DNA of 64,000 nucleotides from positions 496,001 to 560,000 of the forward strand of contig JAMWFC010000051.1 in assembly GCA_027475525.1 (NCBI GenBank), in the 5' to 3' direction. A program made the translations under genes and the position numbers. The DNA is from Macrolepiota albuminosa (lineage: Eukaryota > Basidiomycota > Agaricomycetes > Agaricales > Agaricaceae). Positions within the stretch are counted from its first letter, which is position 1; every line of letters starts with the position of its first letter. Below, piece by piece: positions 46,744 to 57,910 of the stretch. The notes under the pieces are model-generated. The model made no database searches. It was not told the DNA's origin and saw only the letters and a list, made by a program, of their open reading frames with translations.

Positions 46744-47518
46744 ATGCTTAGCAGGCTCAGTTCGCTCACGCCAAATGACCGTTCAGGTGCTCAAGAATTG
46801 CGACTACTTCAAGGTTCTTAGCCACAGCTACTGAAGCTACGAAATCCACACCGCCACCCCCGCTAGTAGCCACGAGTGATGCTATTGTGTCGCGCATTGT
46901 GGATGATATTTCGGGTTTAACATTGCTGCAGGCCTCCGACCTCGTAACACAATTGAAGGTGTGCTCTGGATGATGTCTCTTGTAGACGTACTAATGAATT
47001 GTTTTCTTGATAAGTCCCGGCTAAACATTCAAGAAATTGCCATGCCAGCAGCTGCACCTGCAGCAGCACCCGCTGCCGCTGCTGCGCCTGAGGAGCCAGA
47101 AGCAGTAAGGAAATTGCCATGCCAGCAGCTGCACCTGCAGCAGCACCCGCTGCCGCTGCTGCGCCTGAGGAGCCAGAAGCAGTAAGTTTTTGACATCCCA
47201 GGTCCTTCCTTTATTGAAACCTAAATATAGGAGAAGCCCAAGGAGAAGACAGTATTCAATGTCAAACTTGAGTCCTTCGATGCCGGGGCTAAGCCCAAGA
47301 TTATTAGAGAGGTCAAAGCTTTAGTGCCCAACCTCACCCTCATAGACGTGCGTGGACGATCTCATTTCTTTCAACTGTGTTTACTTTAACATATTTTCCA
47401 GGCGAAGAAATTTGTTGAGTCACTTCCTAAGGTTCTCAAAGAGAACCTACCCAAGGATGATGCCGAGAAACTGAAGAAAACTTTCGAGGCTCTTGGTGCC
47501 GTCGTTAAGCTTGACTGA
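46744..47518 (+). CDS. MNP1: Mitochondrial ribosomal protein bL12m (MNP1/MRPL12)
   Basis: This is the mitochondrial stalk protein L7/L12. The start MLSRLSSLTPNDRS looks like a presequence. A short intron (about 35 bases, tentative) joins it to ATATEATKSTPPPPL. The N-terminal dimerisation helices read IVDDISGLTLLQASDLVTQL, then SRLNIQEIAMP, then an Ala/Pro hinge. The C-terminal domain is TVFNVKLESFDAGAKPKIIR, EVKALVPNLTLIDAKKFVES and LPKVLKENLPKDDAEKLKKT, ending EALGAVVKLD, which is the canonical L12 fold. The hinge exon is hit by a 77-bp duplication; using a single copy keeps the frame into the next intron (GTAAGT). Confidence 0.92.
47033..47186. repeat. 77-bp exact tandem duplication in the L12m hinge exon
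   Basis: Two copies, period 77, covering the Ala/Pro hinge and the start of the next intron (GTAAG). Both copies carry the splice donor. Confidence 0.9.
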
Positions 47519-47701
47519 AACCTAGCATTCTTACTCTTCTGACAATCGTCAGCATACGAAAATAGATTACATTTAATGGAGTATTCGTGTACGCTTCCCA
47601 AAACTGGAAGCGGTGATGTAATGTCAAATGCAGAAATGCAAAGATGCCATGAATAAAAAGCAAACAAGGGATTAGTTAGTAATTAAAACCAGATATACCG
47701 C

Positions 47702-50679
47702 TTAATCCTCTGACAAGTATCGGTACTCAAAACGGAAGTCACTCTTCTTCCGTTGGCACCACGAGCCTTCCCAGTCAAAGTATACATACACCCCTTGCTC
47801 GTACTCTTCTGTGATAGCTTGTGGCTCAGAGTGGCGCTGGAACCAAGTAAGGTATTTCACATGGAATCGCCATGACTGACGTTTAAGTTCTTTCGCCGCT
47901 AGATATCTGTTAACCAGACATTAGTAATTTATTATAATCAATAAAGTACGAAGAGTCTATCCAAGACGTACTGTTGATATGTCCCAGGCAAAAAATAAAA
48001 GACGTAAAAAAGAGTTTCCACGTCAAGCTGAGAAAAGATTGCGGGCGTGCTCAATGCGGGATGCGGCGATTGAGGATAGTATGGCGCAGTCTGGAAAGGA
48101 TTTCTCGGTACGTAGTATTTTGGCCTACCCAGAAACCATCAATACATTGATTGGACCAAATAGAATGAAATTGACTTCTCCGTGTCCTGAGGTTGAGGAA
48201 CATTTGAATGTCCACCTTCAAGCATTTTGTGCACCTGATCCAGATTTGTCATGCGGTGTGCAGCTAAACGTAGATACCATGTTAAGTCCCAATAGGATAT
48301 TATCGAGTGAACAGCTAGCTCCTCACCCTTCTGCTTCACATTCTCAAATGAAATAACAAGGTCTGACAACGATCCAGGAAACGCAGTTGACGAAGCCCGC
48401 TGTTGCTGCTGAGTAACCTGCTTGGATGCCAATGGCGGCTGGACAACGATCCAGGAAACGCAGTTGACGAAGCCCGCTGTTGCTGCTGAGTAACCTGCTT
48501 GGATGCCAATGGCGGCTGACGACATGTGTTGCCTGTTCGCTCGTCGGTGGCTTGACGCCAGGAGGAAACTGAGGTTGGGACGTTTGTGAAGGAAGAGGCG
48601 AGTTTGGGGAAGGCATGCTATATTGTTGAATTTGCTGAGGTAACGGTGATAGTCCAGAAAGTCCAGATTGCTGTTGAGCTTGAAGAGAAGTAACGGTCTG
48701 TGCTTGTTGCGTAGATTCTGGTCCTACAGAGTGCTATGCAACGGAAAGAAGGTTTGAGTACAGACCTGGGAGACAAAGAGGAACACCCACCACAGCACCG
48801 GGTGATTGTGTTGCTTCACGTGGGGGAAGAGAGGCAGAGTCTAAACGAATAGTAAATAAGGCCCACTTTATGGTGATATGTCGCACCTTTTCGTTGTGGT
48901 GATGAAGTTGCAGCGGGTGCGCCAACAGAACTAGGCACAACTTCCGAAAGTGCAGGCGATTCTTGTCCCGAGTAGAACGACCCATCAGGCTGGTTCGATG
49001 CTGATGCAGAAGACAATATTGGGCTTGTGACCGAAGGATGAGTGAGACTAGGAGATGAAGGCGCTCTTGATTGCTGATCCGCTGGTTGCAGTGTTGATGG
49101 CGGTGGCGGGAGAGGTATTGACGGTGCTCCGGGGGCTATCGGTGTATTTGGAAGTGGTACAGATACTGGCATCTGAGAAGCGCTTGCCGGTGGTGCAGTC
49201 ATAGGCGCAACAGCCGCGGCTGCTGCTGCTGCATATCGTATTGGAGGCATTGTCGCAGGGACACTTGGTCTAGGTGGTAGGCCAGCTTTTACAATGCTTG
49301 ACATAGGCTGTTGCGCAAAATTCGGATTTGGGGGCGGTTTAGCTGTGAGTAAGTGTCAACCATAGCCAGGGATGACTTATTTCAAGAAGGGACACACTAT
49401 CTACTGATTGTTCTGGTCCAAGTCAGAAACTGATATTTATGAATTAGCCAGAGACCCACTTCTCAACCCTATTGATACAGATGCTTTCTTCAAGATAGGG
49501 CTATCATCCCGTTTGCTACTTGTTACACTCTCTTCATCGTGTTTCTTCGATGGTGTCCGTGGCGGGACGTCTGAGTGTTTCGTTAGTACAAGTAACACGC
49601 CAATAGAAGAGATTCACCTTCACTCATCTCGTCTGAATTATCTGATTCATTATTATTGTTGTCGTCACCAGCCAAACCAAACTTCTCCTCTTCTTCATCA
49701 AGGTTGAGGTCATCGTAAATGCCCTCATCTTCGTCAAAATCCTCTTCCTAAACACAGATCAATGTCTAATGATATCGATTACCCAAGGACGGCACGCACC
49801 GTATTGCTCTCAACAAAATAAGACACGTCCTCTTTCAGCCCGAACACCTTCTCCGTTGAAAGAGAGCCATTATTGAGCAGCCGTAGCACAATCTCTAATC
49901 TGCCAATATGCCACTTCCGTCGTTCATTTAAAAGTTCGAGTTCTTCCAACCGTCCAGCCGCATTTGATCCTGCTTTGTTTCTCTTCTTCCCAGCACCTTG
50001 CAGCGATTCAACCTCTGCCTCAGTTGATTCAACCTGCATTTGAAGCTCCTCAACTTGCGCCTGAAGCCATGACATCGCCTCTTCCTTCTCCTGCTCTTTC
50101 GGATCAAGTTTCGCGGCTTGAATCAGGCCCTCTTTAGAAAACGCCTTCGTTTTCATCTCCTTTTCGCAGGCCTTGAACTTCTCCATTTGCTGTACGATGT
50201 GATGCCACGGCCAAACAATGAGATAACGGACCGGAAATTGAAGGAAATTAGTCAATAACATGAAAAGCGTGTGGTAGTAGATGCAAAGCTCAATCTACAC
50301 GTGTCCGGAGATTGACACGGGGCTACAAACTCGCGGAAAGAGCCATTTAGAAGATATTGAGGTGCGAGACTTACCGTTTCTATTAGCTTGCGATTATCCA
50401 AAAGTGCCGACTTATCCTTGATATCGTTACTGGCAACCCATGTTTTTATCTGGTCTCGTAGCCGCTGAAGCTTTTTTATCTGCGTTTTCAGGTCCAGTTC
50501 CAGTTTCTCCTTCTGTGTCTGGTTCGTTGAAGCCTGCATTTTGTCATATATGCTCTCAAAGAGCTCAACGCCTTCGGCGACCTTCTTCAGTGTTCGATCA
50601 ATTTCGGCTATGACACAAATTTATTCGAATATCGGCACAGACACGGTGCAAACGCACTCTGTAGTTTTCTTGCTGCCAT
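47702..50679 (-). CDS. NOT3: CCR4-NOT complex subunit NOT3/NOT5
   Basis: A scaffold subunit of the CCR4-NOT deadenylase. Exon 1 reads MAARKLQ, and after an intron comes [20 protein letters not shown], then [20 protein letters not shown] and [14 protein letters not shown], the invariant Not3/5 N-terminal coiled coil. Next come [20 protein letters not shown] and [20 protein letters not shown]. An acidic segment and a long Pro/Ser/Ala-rich linker follow. The C-terminal NOT-box includes [17 protein letters not shown] and ends [33 protein letters not shown] 77-bp duplication (48365-48518) breaks the linker. Dropping one copy and adding one base rejoins THVV to [14 protein letters not shown] and FENVKQK. 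Confidence 0.95.
48365..48518. repeat. 77-bp exact tandem duplication in NOT3/5
   Basis: Two copies, period 77, in the Gln-rich linker. The frame needs one copy removed and one base added next to 48519. Confidence 0.9.
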
Positions 50680-52667
50680 TGTTGGCAATAGTCGCAGGAG
50701 AACAAGGGAGAGATGAGTATACGATCGAAAGAAGTGGAGTGTTTGCTTGCAAAGGTGCTGACATAATAAGCTTAACCAGCTAAAGCACAGAAGTCCTTCA
50801 AATGGCACTTATACGGTGCGAAGTAGTACTTTTAACTGCTCTTCCAGCTGATACGCTACTTAAGAGGGCATCACTATCAACACAGGGCCCAACTTGGCGC
50901 AATCCATGCTACTCTCATATCGATGTAGACCTTCGTATGAAGCATAGCACTGAGATCGGCCTGCGGTTGGAGTAGTGGTCCTGTGGTCCAATGTTTCCTG
51001 TGCTAATGTTTATGGGATAAGCAGTGAGTCAGAAGATTGCCAGTATTATGAAGGGCTGTTGCCTGGTCCCACCATGGTCCTGACATATGTGGAGCACCAT
51101 TTTTCAGGTGCCCATGTATCAATGATCTCAACTGTGCTTGCTTATATTGTGACATCAAGTGGGTTGCAAAAACGTCATTAATGCCTTGCAAGGGGTGGAA
51201 ATTGTAAGGATGACTGACAAGAAAGTGAACAAATTTTCACAACCAATGCCACTTGTCACCTACAATGTGAGACCTAATTCCCAATGGTGGAACTGTCAGA
51301 ATATGATTGACATGGCTTGGCATGCTCATAAAACAACTCTCTGGATATATAACTAGTGCCATGGTTCCCATTGTCTTTGCAACACTGCTGTGCTTGGCAT
51401 GCTCATAAAACAACTCTCTGGATATATAACTAGTGCCATGGTTCCCATTGTCTTTGCAACACTGCTGTCTCAACATAGGTGTGTTCCTGCAAGATTGCAA
51501 GACACTAAAAATGCATTTCAGATACTCTCAATTTATTTTGCTAAATGTAGTGCTTCATCTTTTGATTCAAAACATACAACTCTTTATGTGCTGTCAAGTA
51601 CTGAGCTTATTTATCTGTAGGAACAACCTATTCATGGACTTTTTTATTTACCTTTTTCAAGTTCACTACTCATCATTGTCTAGCCATTTGGCAATAGCCT
51701 TCTTCTTTGACAGTATTAATACTTGACTTGTTTGTAATTAGAGATATTAAATTTTACCCTTTGAATACCCCACAATAAAGATTTCTTTTGGTGCACTCTC
51801 TGAGTTGCCAAGCTCTTAACTTAGTTCATTCTTTATGATGTCCTCAAGCATAACTTTTATATTTGCTAGAATATGCTAGCATTCTAGCTTTAGCATCTTG
51901 CACTTATGGCTTAGCACTAGCACTTGGACCCACTAAGCACTCCTTTCCTCCTGCCACTGTACTTTGCATACTAATATATTATCTGAAACCCACATGAGAC
52001 TCCCTCAGCACTTAGCACACTGTTGTGTAAGGCCATTGAAAGGCAAACAAACACTGTGCTGTGAGGAAAACAATAAGGCATAACCTGATGCAATTTAATG
52101 TATAAAAAGTATATTACTTATACCACTAGAAGTATGTGATTGACTCATTGGCAGAGTCTAAGTGATCTGTTGTCTAATTCCCTGGAGTCAGTTGCATACA
52201 GAACACAAAAAATGAACCAAAATGATTGACATTGGCAGCCATTCTCTTCTGTGGGTGTTAATTGATACTTGGACAGATATACTAGACGTGCCTGTCATAC
52301 TGTTATGTAGAAGTATGGTTACACAAAGTGTCCCACAATGATAAATAATGACAATTGCGCAACTATCACATAGAGCTCGGAGCTTGAATTATAGAAGGAT
52401 CCCATGTCTGGGGAAAATAATAATATAATTTACCCTGCAATAATACGACTGGTACAATTTTAGCAGCAGCTTAGTATGTTTCTAGGTTGTCGCTCATATA
52501 TAGCACTAAAGCGTCGCAATCCAACGAGACCATAAGGTGTGTTTAATTGTTTTAAATTGTGTGGATCACGTGTGCTGATAATCTGGAAATAGGCCCGTAT
52601 AAGGCAGTCCGATATTGCTTCGCGACTGGCTACACTGCTTTCCCCTCTCCTTCCACCACCAAATTCT
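50680..52667. other. AT-rich non-coding block of about 2 kb, possible transposon remnant
   Basis: From about 50.95 to 52.45 kb the base composition and word use differ from the flanks: AT-rich, many TAGCA/CTTAGCAC words, stops in all frames, no intron-exon pattern. No terminal repeats, transposase or reverse transcriptase was seen. It could be a degraded transposable element. The ends hold the promoters of NOT3/5 and BEM1. Confidence 0.35.
51315..51468. repeat. 77-bp exact tandem duplication in the AT-rich block
   Basis: Two copies, period 77, in non-coding DNA. Confidence 0.9.
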
Positions 52668-54849
52668 ATGAAAACTCTCCGCAAATCTCTCAATGGAAAT
52701 AGCGGGCGTGACTCTGGTATTCGTGCCCACATATCTACTCCCCTACCTTCTGTGTCCAAACCACCCTCTGCTATTTTACCTCCTCAGAAGGTTATCCGAG
52801 CACTATCGACATATCGCCCACAGGCCCCTCAGGAGCTCCCATTCCAGAAGGGTGACTTTTTCTATGTCTTAAAAGACGCAGAAGACCAAGGGGCCTGGTA
52901 TGAGGCCCACAACCCGATAACGGGCGCCCGAGGGTTGGTTCCTCGGTCTATGTTTGAGGAATTCAACAAAACCTCTGCATCGTATGTCTTTTGCGATATA
53001 CATCTGCACTTGTATTCAATTATTTCTTTAGATCTCGCACTTCACAGGCTGGTCCAGGCATGTCGAGAAGTAATCCCCCATCTCCAGTTATTTCGTCCGC
53101 AACACCTTCAGTTCCAAAGACCCAGGTCTTCTACGCCATTGTTATACACGATTTTGTAGCGGAGAGGGCAGATGAGCTTGACGCTAAAGCAGGCGATTCT
53201 GTCACTGTTGTTGCGCAATCTAATCGGGAATGGTTCGTTGCGAAACCTATAGGCAAGCTTGGTCGCCCTGGCCTCATACCGGTATCCTTTGTCGAAATTC
53301 ATGACCCAGGAACTGGAAAACCGATACCAGAACACGATGTCATTTCGCTTATGGATCGCGGAGACCTACCGAAAGTTGAAGATTGGAAACGTGCTATGTA
53401 CAATTATAAACAAAACAGCATCACATTAGGAGCTATTGATTCTCCGAGTCCTATTCGTGACTCTACTCCCATTAGTTCCCACATACCGTCTCACAATCAT
53501 CCAGAGCCACCTCCTGCACAGCAGCAACCCTCACCGCCACAAACCAATCACACGGCTACCGACGCGACCGTAGCAGAAACAATAGGGAAACTTCCCCCTG
53601 GCATTCTTCTAGCTGGTGATGTCGTCTCATTCCACTTTGAAATGGATGAATACTGGTTCCGCATCGACGCTATATACCAACCCTTTGCACGGCCCGGAGA
53701 AAGGCTTCCTCTGGCCAAACAGCTTATTTTATTCCGAGTTTACAGTGACTTCTACGATCTCCAAAAGTCGCTTCTTGCAACGTATCCGAGGGAGGCCGGT
53801 AAGCAACCCCCACAAGGTCGTATACTTCCGTTTATGCCGGGTCCTGCCGATATGGTCAGCGATACTTTAACGGCAAAAAGGAGAGTGGACCTCGATGAAT
53901 ACATGCATAACCTTTGTAACCTCAGCAAGTCTGGCGCCAGATATATTCTTGAATCCCAAGTGGTCCGGGATTTCTTGGTGCTCAAACCTGGAGACGTTGG
54001 GAATGATGCAGAGCCTCAAATACAGGAAATGGAAGACATCTACGGCCAACAGGCAATGCCTGGAAGCCCTGAGAGCGTTAGCAAACTGCAGGGCGACATT
54101 GGGAGACTAAGGTTGAATGATGAGGAAAGCAGAAGTGAGGGGTCGGAATATGAAGATGAAGGTTACGCGCCTTCATCACATTGGCGGGCCCGTGACAAAA
54201 GTGGGCATCCATATAGTCAAAGTAGCAGGCGCTCAAATGAAAGCCATCTCCGTCTCCAAGCCCACTCCCAAAACCATCAACGAAGTGGTTCTTCTTCGTC
54301 GTTGCGTGCAGGCTCTCCATATGGATCTTACACCCGCTCTGAATCCCCACTACGGGATCATATACCTCCTACCTCGACACAACGACTTAATGAGGAATAT
54401 TATGATTATCATAACCCTCTTCCCTCTGCCACTTCATCAAACTCTTTCCTCTCCTCCCAGGCCACATCCCGTTCGCGATCTCAGTCAATCTCTAACACTT
54501 TCAATAGCCCTCCCATCTCAGCCGCAAATCCACAGACCGCATTTGTGAAGATCAAAATATTTGATCGAGTCGCAGATGACCTTATTGCCATTCGTGTGCA
54601 TCCCCGCGTCACACATGCCGAGCTCATGGAGAAAGTGCAGGGTCGCCTCCAGATGACCTTATTGCCATTCGTGTGCATCCCCGCGTCACACATGCCGAGC
54701 TCATGGAGAAAGTGCAGGGTCGCCTCAGGGAGGTCGCAAACCTCCGTTATCGCGACAGCGCCACGAACGCTTTGGTTGGGCTTGACACAGACGAAGATCT
54801 TACAGCATGGATTGAAGGCACGGATAAGCATGTCCTGTTTGCCGACTGA
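52668..54849 (+). CDS. BEM1: Polarity scaffold BEM1 (SH3-SH3-PX-PB1)
   Basis: Bem1 links Cdc42, its GEF and PAK kinases at sites of polarised growth. The start is MKTLRKSLNGNSGRDSG. SH3-1 spans roughly residues 40-95 (KVIRALSTYRPQAPQELPFQ, GDFFYVL, then GLVPRSMFEEF). SH3-2 follows an intron (FYAIVIHDFVAERADELDAK, SNREWFVAKPIGKLGRPGLI, PVSFVEI). The PX domain has DEYWFRIDAIYQP, FRVYSDFYDLQKSLLATYP and LPFMPGP. A Ser-rich linker precedes the PB1 domain (FVKIKIFDRVADDLIAIRVH, then AELMEKVQGRLREVANLRYR), ending DKHVLFAD. Domain order and length match Bem1. A 77-bp duplication inside PB1 breaks the frame; a single copy repairs it. A second duplication overlaps the stop. Confidence 0.95.
54573..54726. 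repeat. 77-bp exact tandem duplication in the BEM1 PB1 domain
   Basis: Two copies, period 77. A single copy reads KVQGRLREVANLRYRDSA without further change. Confidence 0.9.
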
Positions 54850-54931
54850 TTCACGGGCTTGACACAGACGAAGATCTTACAGCATGGATTGAAGGCACGG
54901 ATAAGCATGTCCTGTTTGCCGACTGATTCAC
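54778..54931. repeat. 77-bp exact tandem duplication across the BEM1 stop codon
   Basis: Two copies, period 77. The first contains the true stop (54847-54849); the second is non-coding and duplicates the C-terminal codons and stop. Confidence 0.9.
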
Positions 54932-55388
54932 GTTATAATAGCATGTCTGTTCTCAATGGGCCTGCGGTCCCTCCAACTCCCTTCGTCTGACCTCACACAC
55001 TCTCTGACTTCGCGAGCGATTATCTCAGCATCATGAGACGTTCTTTATTCAATTTGATCTGTTGTGTCTCTCTTAATTACTGGAACATCCTCTCCTTTAC
55101 ATTTGTCATACCTGTACCAACGACGTGCCCCTATATTTTGGCAGTAGCTTGCGCAATACCATATCATGTAAGCAAGAATAGTGTCATATTGTACGAATTA
55201 GACGTCTACTTACTCTCCTTGTCGACTGATATCGAAAGCTGTTAAGTTTTAAGACAGCAATTCGACCAATCCTCATAGTAATGATGTATACTAGTCTACA
55301 TCCTTTGTGTCGCGCATCAGTCACCCGAACAAACCCGGTCAAACAATCCTGACCTAGACTGAATCGCCGAGCAAGAGCACAACGCAAG
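54850..55388. other. Intergenic region between BEM1 and NDUFA12
   Basis: About 540 bp, partly a duplicated BEM1 end. It holds the NDUFA12 promoter. No further gene was recognised. Confidence 0.4.
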
Positions 55389-56013
55389 ATGGTCTCGCTT
55401 CTTCGCACAGTGCGGAGCATACAACGTGTAGGGCTGCGTGAGTGGTGGCGACAGATGCAGTATATTTGCGACGCCAAGTCTGGAACATATGTCGGCAAAG
55501 ACCAGTTCGTTGGAAACCTCTCTCTCCATCTGAAATAACCTCCTTTTTGATAGGTTCGGAAACCGATATTACGAAAATTACAATCAATACGAGGAAATAC
55601 CAGGTGTGTCGCCATGTTCTATACTTTTCTGTTCTTTTTATAAAAGTGACATAGGCCGCCACCGCTGGGTTGATCTCGCACAGGTACGCTACACTCTACA
55701 GGGCTGGTGGACCAATTTACAGAACATACTTCCGGTGTAGCACAACTACCATGCTTCGCAAGTCCCCCCAGAGTGGCATTCGTGGCTGCAGCACATTCGG
55801 GAGAATCCTCCACACAATGATCCTGTCATGCTTAACTCTTTTCCCCCTTGGAAAGCTGTACGTCCAAATATCTTGTCTCTTTCAGATCTGACCAGGTCTC
55901 CTGAATAGCCTTGGACGGAAAACCTGACTGGGACACGCGGTGCCTACCGACCTTACAATACTGTTCCTCCTAAGATCTCAGCTTGGGAGCCCAAAGTCAA
56001 TAATCGTTCTTGA
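55389..56013 (+). CDS. NDUFA12: Complex I accessory subunit NDUFA12 (B17.2)
   Basis: A peripheral-arm accessory subunit of mitochondrial NADH dehydrogenase. The start is MVSLLRTVRSIQRVGLREWW. Then comes CDAKSGTYVGKDQ-FGNRYYE (joined over a GTTCGT intron), NYNQYEEIPGRHRWVDLAQ, then YHASQVPPEWHSWLQHIREN and PPWKA. The last exon is PWTENLTGTRGAYRPYNTVP, PKISAWEPKVNNRS. The G-R-H-R-W-V-D and V-P-P-E-W-H-S-W motifs define the family, and the length fits B17.2 rather than the assembly factor NDUFAF2. The stop at 56011 lies in the first copy of a 77-bp duplication, so the frame is not harmed. Confidence 0.93.
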
Positions 56014-56113
56014 ACGTATGGGAGTGAGAACACATGACTGTTCCTCCTAAGATCTCAGCTTGGGAGCCCAAAGTCAATAATCGTTCTTGAACGTATGGGA
56101 GTGAGAACACATG
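55960..56113. repeat. 77-bp exact tandem duplication at the NDUFA12 3' end
   Basis: Two copies, period 77, overlapping the last codons and the stop. Confidence 0.9.
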
Positions 56114-56165
56114 GGATACTCGAGGCAGGAAATTACACGGGACTATGTGATATATTCAAGTGGTA

Positions 56166-57673
56166 CTACTTCCTAATTTTCTCTGCTTTAAGCAGATCCT
56201 CTACGATATGTTCCGCAATTGCAAGGCTCGACGTCAAGCCTGGACTTTCTATCCCCAGCAAGCTTATCATAGCGCCAGAACCTCCAGGGGTTATGGGTAT
56301 GCTCCGTCCTGTGGAATGGTCGACGCGAAAGACAAAGTCTTGGAAGCCCGCATGTGGTGGTACAAGCTTTGGCCGCATGCCACAGTAGTCTGGTTGCATA
56401 CCTTCTAGCGTCACTCCTGAAAGGTATCTGGTGACGGCTTCGTGCATTTCCGTAAGTCTCGATTCGTCTGGAATGAGGTGACGAGTCCAGAAGTCCGCGT
56501 CGTCACAATCATGCTCGGAAGGGGGTTCGATCCACTCAATATCGGGTCCAAAACGCACCTTGCCCTGCAAGTCTAGTGTGAGATGAGTGCCCAGTGAGTG
56601 GAATGCATGATCTCCCCCGCCTCCAAGTTCTGGACAGGGGTATATGAGACGTGAGATATTCTTGATACCCGCACCATAATACGAAGCATATGAGCCACGG
56701 GCGTAGTACATAGGTATCCGTTCTGCGGCTGGGAGTATGCTGTTGAGCACTAGAGTACTTGAGAGGCCACTGGCATTTATCACTGTTCTTGCTAACATTG
56801 CATCTCCTTGTGGTGCATTGCCAGTCACAGTCTGAACAACCCACCCCATCCCTAAAGCATCCGGAATGTGGCGGTCAATTCTCACAACTTTCGTAGAATA
56901 CACAAGATCTCCAGCTTCCGAATCAATTATATCTTTTTCCAAACTTTCCAGGAAAGAATGGGAGTCTATAATCCCAGTTTCGGGACACAATAGCGCTGCC
57001 ACTATATCGGGTGACAAATCTGGCTCCAGTTTGCGTGCTTCGCGACCTGAAAGTAGCTTCGTAGGAAGGACAGCCCGCTGAAGATTTTCCCGCGGGGAAT
57101 GCATTGGCCAAGCAAGAGTCATGGACTTGCGATGAAGGTTCTTGATATATGGTTGTTGTCCCTCTCGAGCAACGACGAGTTTACCGCACTTTCGGTAAGG
57201 AATGTGGTGTGCCGCGCATCGTTCGTAGATCATGTCGCGTCCTCGGAGACAGAGTCGCGTTTTGAGCGAGTTTGGTGGATAATATAGGCCTGCGAAATGG
57301 ATTGAAGTTGTAGAGCCATTCTCAAATTCTTACGACAGACCATACCTGAATGAATGACCTCGGAATTACGAGAACTATTTTGACATTCAGCATGACTTGA
57401 ACGGGTGTTCCTCCCAGATTTCAATACCTGATCTCTTCACCGGCGCGTGAATGCCTTTCAATGAGGAATGTGGAACATGTCGGAAAACTTTGAGCGAGGC
57501 GCTGTGCTATAGCAAGGCCCACGACTCCTCCGCCAACTACAAGGTAGTCTACAACAGATTCTGGGTACTAGAGAATTCAATGCATGGAGATTAGACGCAG
57601 ACCTAGATTTACGCACTTTAAACTTGAACTTATTGTGACAGTTTAGAGTAGCTGTCAGACTCCTGAGCTTCAT
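56166..57673 (-). CDS. L2HGDH: L-2-hydroxyglutarate dehydrogenase (FAD-dependent oxidoreductase)
   Basis: The mitochondrial enzyme oxidises L-2-hydroxyglutarate to 2-oxoglutarate. The start MKLRSLTATLNCHNKFKFK suits a targeting sequence and is joined by a GTGCGT intron to YPESVVDYLVVGGGVVGLAI, the Rossmann GxGxxG FAD site. Then come AQRLAQSFPTCSTFLIERHS, and after two introns SSRNSEVIHSGLYYPPNSLK (family signature) and CGKLVVA. Further on are LLCPETGIIDSHSFLESLEK and YYARGSYASYYG. The C-terminal flavin-contact segment is PDYCGMRPKLVPPHAGFQDF and SPGLTSSLAIAEHIVEDLL. The first exon is duplicated by a 77-bp artefact; I used the copy continuous with the gene. Confidence 0.9.
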
Positions 57674-57752
57674 CAAGACCTAGATTTACGCACTTTAAAC
57701 TTGAACTTATTGTGACAGTTTAGAGTAGCTGTCAGACTCCTGAGCTTCATCA
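57599..57752. repeat. 77-bp exact tandem duplication of the L2HGDH first exon
   Basis: Two copies, period 77, each with the ATG and the splice donor. Confidence 0.9.
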
Positions 57753-57910
57753 CGTATTCTTCTTGTAAGCAGAAAGAAAGCGAGTGAGAACGCAAGGGTT
57801 CAGGACCGAGACCGACAGCTTCTAGTTATCTAATCTTGATCTTTCAGATTCTTCACGCGATTATCAACATATCAATTTCACTGTCAACGTCGACCTAGTC
57901 TTAATCACAG
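57674..57910. promoter_or_regulatory. Divergent promoter of L2HGDH and CNS1
   Basis: About 237 bp between starts as given, of which 77 are the artefactual copy, leaving about 160 bp of real sequence. Confidence 0.4.

Noticed and set aside
47979..48356. A 125-codon plus-strand frame between L12m and NOT3/5
   Set aside because: It is antisense to NOT3/5 exons that encode the conserved [13 protein letters not shown] region and NOT-box.
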